Of a DNA stretch of 64,000 nucleotides, positions 52,801 through 64,000 are shown in pieces. Each line of letters starts with the position of its first letter. Position 1 is the first letter of the stretch. The position numbers and the translations under genes were made by a program. The notes under the pieces are model-generated. The model was not told where the DNA came from, made no database searches, and saw only the letters and a list, made by a program, of their open reading frames with translations. The DNA is taken from positions 8,275,501-8,339,500 of the forward strand of contig NW_024881313.1 of the NCBI RefSeq assembly GCF_018691265.1, read 5' to 3'. Origin of the DNA: Tyto alba (Eukaryota; Chordata; Aves; Strigiformes; Tytonidae).

Positions 52801-53363
52801 GAAAAGTAACTGAGTAAAAAAACCTCCATTTTCTATTAAATGTTCCTCTGACTTTTTAGAGTCTTATTAGTGGAAGCATTGGCATGATGAAAGAAAAAAT
52901 TACTATCTTTTAACTTTTTATTTATTTCTTAGATCTCAAATAAAGTTGGTTGGTACCATGCCATGTTGTGCAACATAAATAGAACTTATTTACTAAGTTC
53001 CAGCTGGTAGCTAAATGACTGATGTGGCTTCCAAGAGCTATACAACTGAAGATGATATATGAGGAGGAAACAGAGGTTTAATTTGCAAAGATGGCACTTA
53101 AAATAAAACACAGCATGCCTTAAAACAGTATCATCAACACTGAGAAAGTAAAATGCAATAAATATGGAATCACACCATTTAAAGTCAATGATTTTTCTAT
53201 CAAAGTCATTCTAATATGTATGAGAAATGGTAGACACATGCATATACACTGATTTTACCCTCAAGTATTATTTAAGATAGCATTTAGCTTCCATGATGTA
53301 GTATGACCCTATCAGAAAAATCAGTTTAATGCTCATTGATTGTTATTACTATATTTTATGGGG

Positions 53364-53386
53364 AAAAAAAAAAAAAAAAAAAAAAA
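53364..53386 (+). repeat. (A)23 homopolymer
   Basis: Uninterrupted run of 23 A following GGGG; no retroposon body recognised. Confidence 0.95.
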
Positions 53387-56320
53387 GTAAATCTTTAGAA
53401 GCTTTTCTGCCATAAATATAATAATCACATTTTGGGATATTTTAATATTTCTGTTTTAGAATTGCCTGCTTAGAAAACATATTACATTTCTATCAAGCCT
53501 GAGTACACTATAGTATTTTCTATAACAAAATAACTATTAGTTTTGCCTTTTTACTAAGTAATTTCTTTCAACAGTATTTTGTCATAAAAGTCAGTGGACT
53601 TGGCTAAAAATGTTAACATAATAAACTAATAATACTGCTAAAACAGTCCACTGCTCCCAGTAAATCTTATTACATAGTAGTAAGATTGATACTAAGAAGA
53701 CAAAAGTAAGTGTTATAACATCAGAAATAGTTAAATACAGTAGTAAAAACTTGCCACAATGTCTTCTATTTATAGAGTTCACAAAACAACTGATAGCATG
53801 GTATCTTTGAGGAGTTTTGTATGTCTATGAAAAAGACTATTATTTTGAACATATTCTACCTTACAGTGTATTTTTAGAGTACTTGACACTTTTAAAATGA
53901 CTTAGTCATCTAAGAACAGTATAAGAGAAAGGAGAGCATAGTACCTATTTTACTTACACTCCACAGGAATTGTGGAATTGGGGAAAAGAAGGAAATGATG
54001 GTTTTCTGAATAAATTAAAAAGAGAAGCGGGCTCTAGAGTATGAAGTTTGTCTCTAGGTCCAAAATTTACCTTCCTTCCTTATGAAAAAACTTTAGAAAA
54101 GCTTTCCAGTTTGGGCATATAGCGTATAGTTTGACAAAGAGCAGGAATAAGGAAAATATGCTACCTAAAATTTACTGCTATTGATTGTACAACAGATCAG
54201 TTTGCAATGTTAACAATCTGCTTATGTCACCACTGAAGTGATTACTAGAGAAGTTTAAAGTAGTTTTCAATTCTTGCAAAAGTGAGATGTGGGGAAGAAG
54301 GGAGGGCAAATCTTATTAAGAAATGCCTGGGGAGATGAATTGGAGGGGTTGCATTTTTCATGGGAGCAATAGATTGAGTGGATAAAAGATAGAGAAATCC
54401 CTTGGAAAAAATACTTTTACCACAAAATTTGCTAAATTTCTGAAAAGTGCATTTTGCCCAGAAGGGGATTTTTTTTTCTTTCCTTTTAAATGAAAAGAAA
54501 ACAAACATTTTCTAGAAATCAAATTACTTGTCAAGGTCATGGCCATTTGCAAAAGCATAATTTTTCACATGCTGTATTCATCAACATGGTTGTGAATACA
54601 AAGTACATGAAGTTGTCTTATTTTTTTTTCTCAGAGGTTTCTATATATTCTCTCTTGTGAACATTTTCTTGCTTTGTCTTGTATTTCTTTCCATATACTC
54701 ATAACTACTTTTAAAGGTATTTTCTATGTGTGTGGTTTTCTGGCTTATCATTAAACAGAAATTTCACAAGTTTCTGGAGAGCCACTATTATTTTATTATA
54801 TTTTATGTTGTCGCTATTCCTTTGAAGTAATGTTATTCAGAAAATGCTAATCTTATTTTTCATTTCTTACAAGGTATTCTTTCAGAGGGAAGATAACAGA
54901 CATATGTCACTTCCTCTTGTTTTTTTCTGCTGTGGAACAACATACACTAATAGAAAAAGAACATATGGGCATTTTTTTACACACAAACCAAATTAACCAA
55001 CAGGAATTGTCTCTGATCTCAAGCAGGAAGATATGGATGCTACAGGTAGCAGCAGTATCCAACACTTTATTAGTGAATACAGGCCTAGTTGTTTGCCTGA
55101 TGCCTGGCAGAACTTTGTCATTGGAATTGGGGCCACTTTAGACCATCCCATTACTCCAGCGTGTATTTAAACAGACCAGATGGGCTTCATTCTGATAGCC
55201 AGAAACACAGCATCCCTCATATAACAAAGTTTATACAGTACAGAAACATCAAGACTTCTCACTTTACCTAAATTGAATGCCACTTAATGAACCCATAATG
55301 ATATCATTTTAGTGGGAGTTTAGATGAAATATTTACAGATAATGTAAGGTAACCCAGAAAAGCACTTTTCAATCCCTGCCCTTCCTACCTCTCTTCCCCT
55401 TGCAAAATTCTCTAAGAGAGAAGATATTTGTGGGAGTAGGGAGAATGTTCACACTAAAGCACTAACCTCTCAGTACCACATAGTGCTAGAAATTACAACT
55501 TTTTCTGGTGCAGTTTCAGCTACTGTTTGGTTAGAAATGTGATCTGGTGTTGGCTCTGGGTAGTTTGGAGGAATCCTGTCTCTTTTATATTATCGTATCT
55601 CCTCTTTTCCCTTACACTCACTTTGCTCAACAAAATAGAAATATGATAGACTCCAAAGAGAAAGAAAATTGGATGTCAGCGCTTACAGATTAACTGAATT
55701 GAATATGACTAGAAGGACTCAACTCACAAAGAAAAGTACAACACTTGTTCAGGAAGTAACATCAGGTAGGCTAGTGTTTTAAAATACAAAATACTCTCCT
55801 GCAAGAGAGTTACATCTATAACTTAAAGAGTGAAGTCAAGGAAAGGATTGGAGGGAACTGAGGCTTAGGAAAATATGAAGACAAATGCGATATCTTGAGG
55901 ACAATGGGAATTTTGTTTCTGATTTGAGTAGTATGAAAAAAATAGGGTTTTATACCTGAAATTCAAAGGGAAGCATTTTCATATAGGAAAGAACTTTGAA
56001 TAGTAGGTAATCAGTTTCACAAATAGGAAATTTAGTAAAATATGAAAGTAATAAAGGAATCTGCATTAACACAATATCTGAAACAAAACCCAAGGAGGTG
56101 AAGGGATACTGTATCAGCTTCAGAGAAACTTAAATAATAATAATAAAAAAGGATATATATTCCTATTCACAGACAAAATGAGGGAAACAAAAAATTTTTC
56201 TTAAGCATATCTGGAAGGAGAAGAAAAAAAGGAAAACCAGAGCTCTGAAAAATTAGGATTGAAGACAACACCATAGAATTTAGGAATAACATGACTCCTG
56301 CATAAATGTTTCATGGCTTC

Positions 56321-56337
56321 TTTTTTTTTTTTTTTTT
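56321..56337 (+). repeat. (T)17 homopolymer
   Basis: Uninterrupted run of 17 T. Confidence 0.95.
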
Positions 56338-58385
56338 ACAAGGAAGGAATAGTGAACAGCAAAGAACTTGAAATCTCAGCCTGAGAAACAAAACATGAAA
56401 ATGCAGATATACTGCAATGTGATTTAATATTTTACTTAAGCTTCCATTGACTTCATGGAGCCAACATTTCTCCTAATAGATTTTGTTTGACGTCTGCAAA
56501 AGAAATGTAGAAAGTCTTGTGGTCCTAGATCAATCATAACTCTTTCAGTGGTGCACATGGAAGAAGCCTTCTATTTGTGCCAGGCATTTTACAGCAGAAG
56601 GGCAATTCCAGTCACCCCAGGTGGTACAATCACTTGCACCAACTCTTCATGTTGCCACAACCCCTGAAGAAGGTCAGAGGAAAAATCAAGGTGAAGTTTG
56701 GGATTTAGCTGAGGAGCATCTCAAAATTACATTTTGATGTTTCTGAATTTGCCTTTCCCCCATGAACTTATGTCTCTGAATTTCTGTTACAAAACTGAAC
56801 TGCTCACACCTCTTTTAATCATTTTTGGATACTATTTGGAGTGATAAATTGGATAGTCTCTGCAACAGCATGAAACAAAAAAGACTTTTTCTACCATATG
56901 TTACAGTAATAAAAGAGAAAGCTGTTTCCCATTATTGGCTGGTCCATCCTCATGTAGTCAGTTGCCTTGGAAACTGAGATTGATTATAATTTCAAGAAAA
57001 TGTAAGAATGAACTGAATCACACAGTTCCTTTTTCAAAGTCTGTCTCAATTTACAAGGTTGAAACTAGCAACAAAAACATCCCTAAGCATGATTTCCACT
57101 TCTAGCTTTATTTTTGTTGCACTTACCTCTCAGACTGACAGTCAAAATAATATAATAATTTAGATCGGATAAATCAGTAAAATAGTTGTGAAGTTTCAGA
57201 AAACATTGTAATAAATGTAAGTCAAATGTACTTTCAAATCGACTTCATTAAAAAATAAAAAAAGGAGTTGTTTTTCCAGATTTGTTATCTGGATGACACA
57301 ATATCTAGGTATCATGTAATTTAAATTCTTCAGTCTATCCAAAAGGGTGAACTTTTACTGAAGCCAAAACATATCTGATAAAGCATTCATTTTCCAAGTA
57401 TTCCACAGATCCCTTCAGGAACTCATAATCATTTCTCTCCTAAGGATTTGACTTTAATCAGCTTTAGTATGCTTACTGCATATAAGTTACCATTTATTTA
57501 TGAAATCATTTTGTCATTTTAAATTCCTTATTTAAAATTGCCAACAGAGCATGTAAACTGTGCAAAGGACTAGTTCAAAAGCAGCACTTTTCATGCTGCT
57601 ATCTTTGGATAACCAACAGTCCCCAGAACTCTGCACAAATCTTTTTGCTGTGAGTTCTTCAAATCGAGTTGCCAAACTGTATTTAAAAACAAGGAATTTT
57701 ACACCAGCTGAGAAATTTGGCACACTACTCTTGGTTAAAATTACTCTTCCAACATAAAATTGCCAAAACTATCATAGGGAGTTGTTCAATTACAGTGAAT
57801 AGGAGGAAGTTTTTATCATTGCTAATACATGGGAGGTGAGCCAATAGATTTTTAAGTTGTGGCCCCTTCAAGAAAGGTTAGAAGACTCTTGGCACCTAAA
57901 CAAAAATAATTTGTCAGCCCTTCAGCATGAACGGATAAGGAAAAAATTACTTATTAAAATCTGTAATCTTTGTATTGTTTTTCTGTAAAATAGTTCAATC
58001 TTTAGAAGAAAAAACAGAACCCTAAAGTAGTATAATGTTAAGGATAACTGCAGAAGGGCTATATATATATAACCATCTAAGCTGATTTTGATTTTTGCAG
58101 TCCTAATTTCAACATCTTCTGAATGTTGTGAATCCATAACATTAAGCCAATAATATCTAAATTATGGTTTTTTCTTCTCACTTATTGGGCAATTCATGTC
58201 TTTTTCTTTTATCCAGATCTGCATACTTTACAAACATTGCTAATCAAGTAGTTTGCAACAGATTTTTTTATCTAGTGCCAAATAAATTATATTTTTTATA
58301 TATTATGTATGCAGTATAGCTTTAAAAAGACATTGCAGTAGCACTAATACAATTTTAAATTTCATGTCATAGCCTTTAAATAGTT

Positions 58386-58441
58386 AAAATATTTATTTTA
58401 TTTATTTTATTTAATTTTATTTATTATTTTATTTATTTTAT
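58386..58441 (+). repeat. Imperfect (TTTTATTTA)n low-complexity block
   Basis: About 55 bp built from TTTA, TTTTA and TTTAATTT units. Simple repeat. Confidence 0.9.
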
Positions 58442-58850
58442 ACCTTGAATTCTAGTAAAAACCTAGGCTCTTAATTGTAAATCTTGAAATTTAATTCCAA
58501 TCTCAAACAGTAATTGGTGCCCTGACACTAGGAATCCTGGCAACATGTCAGTCCAAGTGGAAACCCACAGTCAGGAAGGAAATAGTTATTGAAGAGACTT
58601 GACTGTGGAATGAGAACCGGTAGAGTCTTGCTTGCTATGACACAAAGCAAGCCAGCTTTCCCACTACCTCGTTGCACTGCTTTCTTCACCAAAAAAAAGC
58701 AATGATAGAGATGAGGAGTATCAAAAAGCAAAGAGTACTTAAAAATAAGCTGATCCTGCCAAGGCTGATATTTTCATCTTCCCTCTGGCTCTACTCCATT
58801 CACTTTAAATTCCATTGAATCACCAAAGGAGAACTCTGGCCTGACCATGG

Positions 58851-58878
58851 AAAAAAAAAAATAAAAAAAAAATAAAAA
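58851..58878 (+). repeat. Interrupted poly(A): A(n)T units
   Basis: Three A runs of about 11, 10 and 5 separated by single T. Possibly a decayed retroposon tail, though nothing upstream was identified. Confidence 0.9.
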
Positions 58879-59714
58879 TCAGTGACTGAACCAACAAATG
58901 AGGAACACTCTAGCTTGTAATCTAATAAGAGCTCCTTTTAGCAGGATTACTAACTATTCATGAATACAGCTCAAGAATGGCTTAAAGAAGCTGCTGAAGT
59001 TCTAGAATACTAAGTATTTTTATATTTCATGCAGATACCATACAGGTAAAAAGCATTTAAAATTGAAAAGCATATGTTGTTTCAACAGCTACAGGGTACA
59101 CATGCATCTTCCAATTTGGCTCTATTTTTAATTGCAAGTGAAGCCAAATCCTGATACACAGCTCCTTCAGACTTACGTTCTCTTTAACAGTTCCTACATT
59201 CTCCTCCCATAAGTTAAAAAAAAATAAATTAGAATTTTTTGAATTCACAGTCCCATATAAATGTAAATAATGATTTATTATTAAGGGAATTAAGATTATT
59301 ATTAGATCAGGCTAATGTGAGAAAAAAAAGTGTTCCAGGACATATGTAGGAAAACATGGGTTTTGTTTATCTTGTTATCCATGCATTCAATTTTAGGCTC
59401 TGTACAGCTTTTAAAGGAAGTATATATTAGCAGAGAATAGACCTCAAGGGGTTTAAAGTTTGGTTCATATAAACATGTAAATGTTTTGATGTTTATTTCA
59501 ATCTTATCTATGCAAGGTCACCAATACTACCAGAATATCCTGTTATAGAACCTCTGTTTCTAATTCCAGGATGAAAAGATTCACAATGTTTTGCCTTAAC
59601 CTTTTAAAATCCTGTTAAAGATTTGTTTTATTCTGAAGTTGGACTGAAGGTATAAGTTTCTTTTTTTTTTATTTTATCCAGACTAGTTCCACCATGTCTT
59701 GTGTAAATCATTAT

Positions 59715-59835
59715 AGTCTTGTCTCTCTCACTTCATTGGATTTTTGGCTTCCATCTGTTTTCTCTCATCTTTTCCTCTACTCTGCCTCATCTACATTCTC
59801 CTTCTACTCTGTTTTCTCTCATCTGCTTGCTCGTT
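59715..59835 (+). repeat. Pyrimidine-rich block with a duplicated 16-mer
   Basis: About 120 bp rich in CT words. CTGTTTTCTCTCATCT occurs exactly at 59755-59770 and 59809-59824, 54 bp apart, with similar CTCATCT and CTACTCTG words between them. It looks like a partly decayed minisatellite. On the HDAC9 strand it is purine-rich. Confidence 0.75.
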
Positions 59836-59940
59836 ACTATTAGTCCAGCCCTCTATTTTCCCCTTCCCAATTATCTCACAGAGGTGGAGAATGCATGAGA
59901 CCTGAGAGCTCCATTTTGAGAGATGTTGACCACTATAACT

Positions 59941-59996
59941 TTTTTTTTTTTTTATCTATAAACTTTAAATTATTTTTATTTATTTATTTATTTATT
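59941..59996 (+). repeat. (T)13 and (ATTT)n microsatellite
   Basis: A T run at 59941-59953, then a short spacer, then TTTA/ATTT tetranucleotide units at about 59971-59996. Confidence 0.9.
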
Positions 59997-62900
59997 AAGA
60001 CAATCCTGGATGTCTTCACTGGCCTAAGCATGTTACTTTTATGAAAGTTGTCTAAGGTACATTGTGTTCTTATTCCTGGAAGCATTGATTTCTACAGGGC
60101 CCATTTGTACTTAGAAAAGTGAACTCCTTAGTGTCCTACCTGCACACAGGTTAGCACAATATCATGGTATGTACTTTAGTAATCTCTGAAGGGAAGTTGT
60201 AAATAGTTTATTGTTGCACATTATTGTACCTGTTGAAGAGCATTCAGAAATGTGTTCATTTTAATATTAATACAATTAATTTAATAATGATGCTGTGATA
60301 GAAGCAAAAATTTCAGTATCTCAAATTTAAAAAGAAAAAAAAGATAGACATGTATTTAAAGCATTTGAGGATCAGGACCCAAATATATACATTATTCTAT
60401 CACAGAAAATGGCTTAATATAGCAGGCTTAAAGCTCTGCAGGCACCTTCATGACATCGTGGATGTCACATACTCTAAAGCTGTAAACTACCCATTGATGA
60501 TGAGGGGTGATCATTAATCCTTCAATTGAATTCAGCCAGAAATTTCCAGTTTGAAACTATTTTTTTTTTCTTTCTTAATAAAGAAAAACTCGTCACAAAT
60601 GTACAAATCTGTACAGTAAAGTACTGACCTTCCAGAAGTGTGCATAAGGTTGCACTCTTAGGGCCTTCACTAGTTTCTCATGTCTGTGCACTTTACCTTG
60701 TGATCCCTCCAGTGCAGTCCCCTGAGACAGAAGTCCAGAAATGAAGTGACAAAGGGGCTTAGACAAGGTCATCTCCTCAGCATCAGGTCCATCATGTAAA
60801 GGGTGCATTGGTGCATAGTTCACAGAATTACCTACACATTTTTACGTCTCAGGCTTGGGAACACTGGCTGGACACTTAACTGAACTACCAGCTCCAGTCA
60901 AGTCTGGCTATGCTATGTGTCCCTTTTCCTTGGGACAGTTCCCATTTGCAGTAAAAAGCACCTCCTCCAAGTAAACACCCCTGAAGTTGGAAAGCCCTAT
61001 TTATCTTCTGGGACTATCACCTCTGCCCTTGTGCCAGCAGAGATCTGTACCAGTCAAAGCTTTCGTTCCTCAAACTCTGTCCCTCTCCTCATGCTGTCCA
61101 ATGAAATATTATCAAGCCCTCCCCCAAGGAGGGACAAATAGTAAAATTCTTGCTCTTTCTGGGGTTAGTGGAGGAGGAAAATTACTACAAATTACTGTCC
61201 TGCTGTGGAGGAAACTTCTGGAAACTCCAGAGACTTCTACAACTTTCTGGAGGTTACAAATGAGGTTTAGAGAGGTAGCTTGCATGTCACCTTAACTACA
61301 GAGTCCCTATCTCTTTTTTATGATTGTGAAAACTGAGAAGTTTGAAACAGAGACTGGAGCAAGGATTGTTCCTCTATTGACAGCACTGTTCTCCACTGAA
61401 TGGCAAAAAGGCAGGTGACAGAAGTTGGATGATTTGGATTTTATAAAATAAAAGTAGCAGTGTTACTCCATGTTATTCCATGCTCCATGACATATTGTAC
61501 TCTTTTTTAAAGACTGTGAACATTTTTTAAAGCTGAGGTGCTAATGTGGAGCCTTCTCAGAGTAAGGTTTGCTACTGAAAGAGGTAACCAGTCCTTCACA
61601 CTTTCGGAGAGGATCTATTCTGAAAGCTGGCATTTGTGCCACAGCCAAGGCAGTATTTATCTTTCAATGAAATGCTGGAGTCATGAACCGAAGTGATTTG
61701 GAGTTGCTCTATTTATAAGCAGATATTTGAGACAGCATTTTTGGAAGGCAGCCACTGGAGTATACTGTATTACAGAATAAATCACGCTGAAAAGATTCTC
61801 CCTGTCAAGTTGGAGATACTTTTACCAAAGATCAATTACAGTAACCATCACATTTATGTGACTATTTCTACCTTTGTTAGTGACACAAGCTTATTTCATA
61901 CACACTGTAGGATCCCAGATGAGTTTCCCTTAGATTTCACACAGATCACAATACCACAGGCTCTTAAATCTAGTGGAGAGGTCTCATTTTTTATAGTACA
62001 ATGAAGTACAATTAAGGCATGATCTTCCTCTGACAGGTCTGAAATGATCTCCATCTCAGCTCCTTAGGGAGTGTGTTGAAATTTAGCCATTTAAAAGATC
62101 TCCAGCCAATGTTTCAACTGCTCTGAACTCTCATAAATATTATCAGCTCTAAATTTCTGGAAAGGGTCACTGTTGAGAGGAAGTCCCTTCAGGAGTATAC
62201 AGTACAACCTGACTAAAATACACCCTCATCCCAGGTTATTGTTCTCATGTATTTTTGTCTAACTGCAGCCAACAATCCTGGCTACGGAAGGTGCAGTACA
62301 AGGTTATAACAAAAAGTGTACAACCAAAGTGGCAAACCTCCCACTTACTTCATCAATAAACTGAAGTACATAACTTGCTAGGCATATGACTACAATTCAC
62401 ACTGCAGCAAGACACAATGATGTGTAGCTTTAAAATGAGTCAGTGTGGATACTGAAAAACTTTTGCCAGAGGGACTTTGTTTTGTAGCGACTATTACATA
62501 TTGTTAAGAAAAGGTAATTTATCTCAGCGCAGTATATTAGCCCCTTTAAAGCTTCCTCCAGCCTGAAAGATTAGTTTGGAGACAGACAAAAACCACTTAC
62601 AGAGTGTGTGTTTACATTTTGACACTTTGCAGTAAAGACAAAATCAATTATCATGGATGGTTCATGAGAATTCTTCAGACATTTCACAGGTAGCTTAAAA
62701 CTGGATTGAATATGTCTACACTTTCTTTGCAGGTAGAGAAGTTTAGGCATACTCTGAGACACTGGCTTAGAACAATATCCTTAACCATACATGGATGAAA
62801 TCATGGTTAACTGCATTTTCCCAGAAGTATGTAAATAACCATTACCTAGAATAGAGATTAATTTAACCAGGAATGGCATCCAAATCCAGATACAGGCACC

Positions 62901-63344
62901 TAGCCACATACTGTATGAGTCTATATGTGAGCTGAGGGTCTAAACTCTCATTATATTTCATGAGACACAGGATTCAGTTCAGTTACCCACGTGAAGATAT
63001 CCGGTGCCTTTTGGAATGCAAGGGTACCTGTCCTGGCCATCTGCTGACTCTCCAAAAGGGCACAGCCTCCCAGAGCTCCTGTGTTAGAGGTGTCAGACAC
63101 AGCAGCAAACCTCATCTCATGTGGCACTGGACTTTTATGCTTTTGAGAACTGAATTAAGGTCCTCGTTGGCATAGGCAGTGAAGTCTAGAAAATTATTCA
63201 ACTAACCAGTGTATATCCCTGCTTAATGATGAGTCACACAGAGCTCTTGATTCGGCTGACTGTATCAGCCAGACCTCCACAGTGGGAAATCAGACACTTT
63301 GCTCAACATGCAGATGCCCACGTTGCAGGGGCATGGCTGGATTT

Positions 63345-63358
63345 CTGAATTTGACCCT
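63345..63358 (-). repeat. Possible old repeat end fragment
   Basis: CTGAATTTGACCCT resembles the reverse complement of the GGGCCAAATTCAG-like motif at 9018. Weak and isolated. Confidence 0.2.
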
Positions 63359-64000
63359 GAATTAATCTCTGTTTATATGCTACTTTTTAACCATAACCTA
63401 GAGTGAAATAAGAAGCCAAAAATCACAACTTTTTCAATATTATTGAATAAATCAAGCTAAAAGCTCCAGCAGAGAAACCGTTCCAGGAAGCCTTCCCTTA
63501 ATGCTATTCTCCATCCAGTCTTAAGGTACTGGGGCAGAGAAGGTCTCCTGGGTAGAGGAACTCAAGCATCTTTTTCCAAATATAAAGTCATCTCTTTTCA
63601 CGTTCAAAGCAGAAAGGACATAAGAAAGTGAATCACATCTGTATAATCAAATTTTTCAACTCAGATCTGAAAACATAGGGCTGCTTTCCACATTTTCCTT
63701 TAGTGTACTAATACAAATTGTTTCTACACAGCAGGCTGAACCTTTGGTTTCCTCTCAACAACTTGTACTCAACAACTGCTTTTTCGGTGCAAAGATCATA
63801 ATCTGATCAGGGCAGCTAATACTATTATAATAACTTCTAACAATAATTAACTAGATTTTACTAAGAATAATAGTATACATAAACAGAGTAGGCAATACAG
63901 GACATAGCACTTTGTTAATTCCACATCCTTATACAACCTAATGTGCCACAAATAGCATAAAAATGCAGTTACACAATAGCTTCCATTAAATAAAATATTA

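Larger units (their letters stand above)
1..64000 (-). other. HDAC9: Partial HDAC9 gene body: three internal exons and flanking introns
   Basis: The whole window appears to lie inside one class IIa histone deacetylase gene transcribed from right to left. Three exons at 45182-45300, 13870-14003 and 4278-4362 have AG/GT borders and matching phases, and together encode 112 complete codons of the end of the deacetylase domain. The introns between them are 31,178 and 9,507 bp. The gene continues past both edges: the upstream exons with the first zinc ligands, and the terminal exon, were not found. HDAC9 is a MEF2-binding transcriptional co-repressor that shuttles between nucleus and cytoplasm. Its 3' neighbour in tetrapods is TWIST1, which would be expected beyond the left edge. 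Long introns agree with the very large size of this gene in mammals. Confidence 0.9.
45301..64000 (-). other. HDAC9: HDAC9 intron, at least 18.7 kb, open at the right edge
   Basis: I looked for the preceding exon, expected to encode a YNINIAWTGGLDPPMGD-like segment ending EAFR with a phase 2 donor, and did not find it before the right edge. No other gene was recognised. Contents are mainly simple repeats (53364, 56321, 58386, 58851, 59971), a pyrimidine-rich block at 59715-59835 with a duplicated 16-mer, and a possible repeat end at 63345. Open frames such as 51315-51671 (plus, 118 codons) and 60593-60823 (minus, 76 codons) have no recognisable domains. Confidence 0.8.

Noticed and set aside
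53364..53386. Long A run considered as the tail of a processed pseudogene or SINE
   Set aside because: The upstream sequence shows no pol III boxes, no cDNA-like body and no flanking duplication.
60593..60823. Minus-strand 76-codon frame starting MNYAPMHPL, considered as a missing HDAC9 upstream exon
   Set aside because: It does not match any HDAC segment and has no matching splice phases.
1..64000. Bacterial-type features, CRISPR arrays or an operon-like system
   Set aside because: No regularly spaced identical repeats and no dense coding; the spliced HDAC9 exons establish a vertebrate nuclear locus.

Overview
This window is nuclear DNA from a vertebrate. It is AT-rich intronic sequence with three short coding exons on the minus strand, far apart but in consistent phase. 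Read in order (45300-45182, 14003-13870, 4362-4278) they splice to 338 bp, giving 112 complete codons. The peptide is the C-terminal part of the catalytic domain of a class IIa histone deacetylase. Residue choices such as [15 protein letters not shown] and ELEPL.EDI.HQ.PNMNA fit HDAC9 better than HDAC4, HDAC5 or HDAC7. The host is probably a sauropsid (bird, crocodilian or turtle): the peptide is HDAC9-like but clearly diverged from the mammalian one, no Alu- or L1-like sequence was seen, and several short fragments resemble the ends of old repeats common in archosaurs and turtles. The host assignment is an inference and the species is not determined.

Layout from left to right, which is 3' to 5' for HDAC9. 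1-4277 is intron downstream of the last visible exon, starting with a decayed tandem repeat of about 60 bp. 4278-4362 is an exon whose frame also stays open for 75 codons past its splice donor, across a (TA)n microsatellite. 4363-13869 is a 9.5-kb intron. 13870-14003 is the exon carrying the class IIa catalytic histidine. 14004-45181 is a 31-kb intron. 45182-45300 is the exon carrying the zinc-binding aspartate. 45301-64000 is at least 18.7 kb of the next upstream intron. The terminal HDAC9 exon and the earlier catalytic exons were not found and should lie outside the window.

The rest is non-coding by eye: homopolymer and AT microsatellites, polypyrimidine tracts, small tandem duplications, perfect palindromes and a few CpG-enriched patches. 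In mammals the 3' part of HDAC9 holds long-range enhancers of the neighbouring gene TWIST1, so conserved-looking intronic blocks here are worth testing for that role. I found no rRNA, tRNA, CRISPR array, intact transposon or complete gene. I see no convincing undescribed biological system; the more unusual items are the read-through frame through a microsatellite, the decayed repeat with an E-box in four of its five units, and an unexplained 174-codon open frame in the 31-kb intron.
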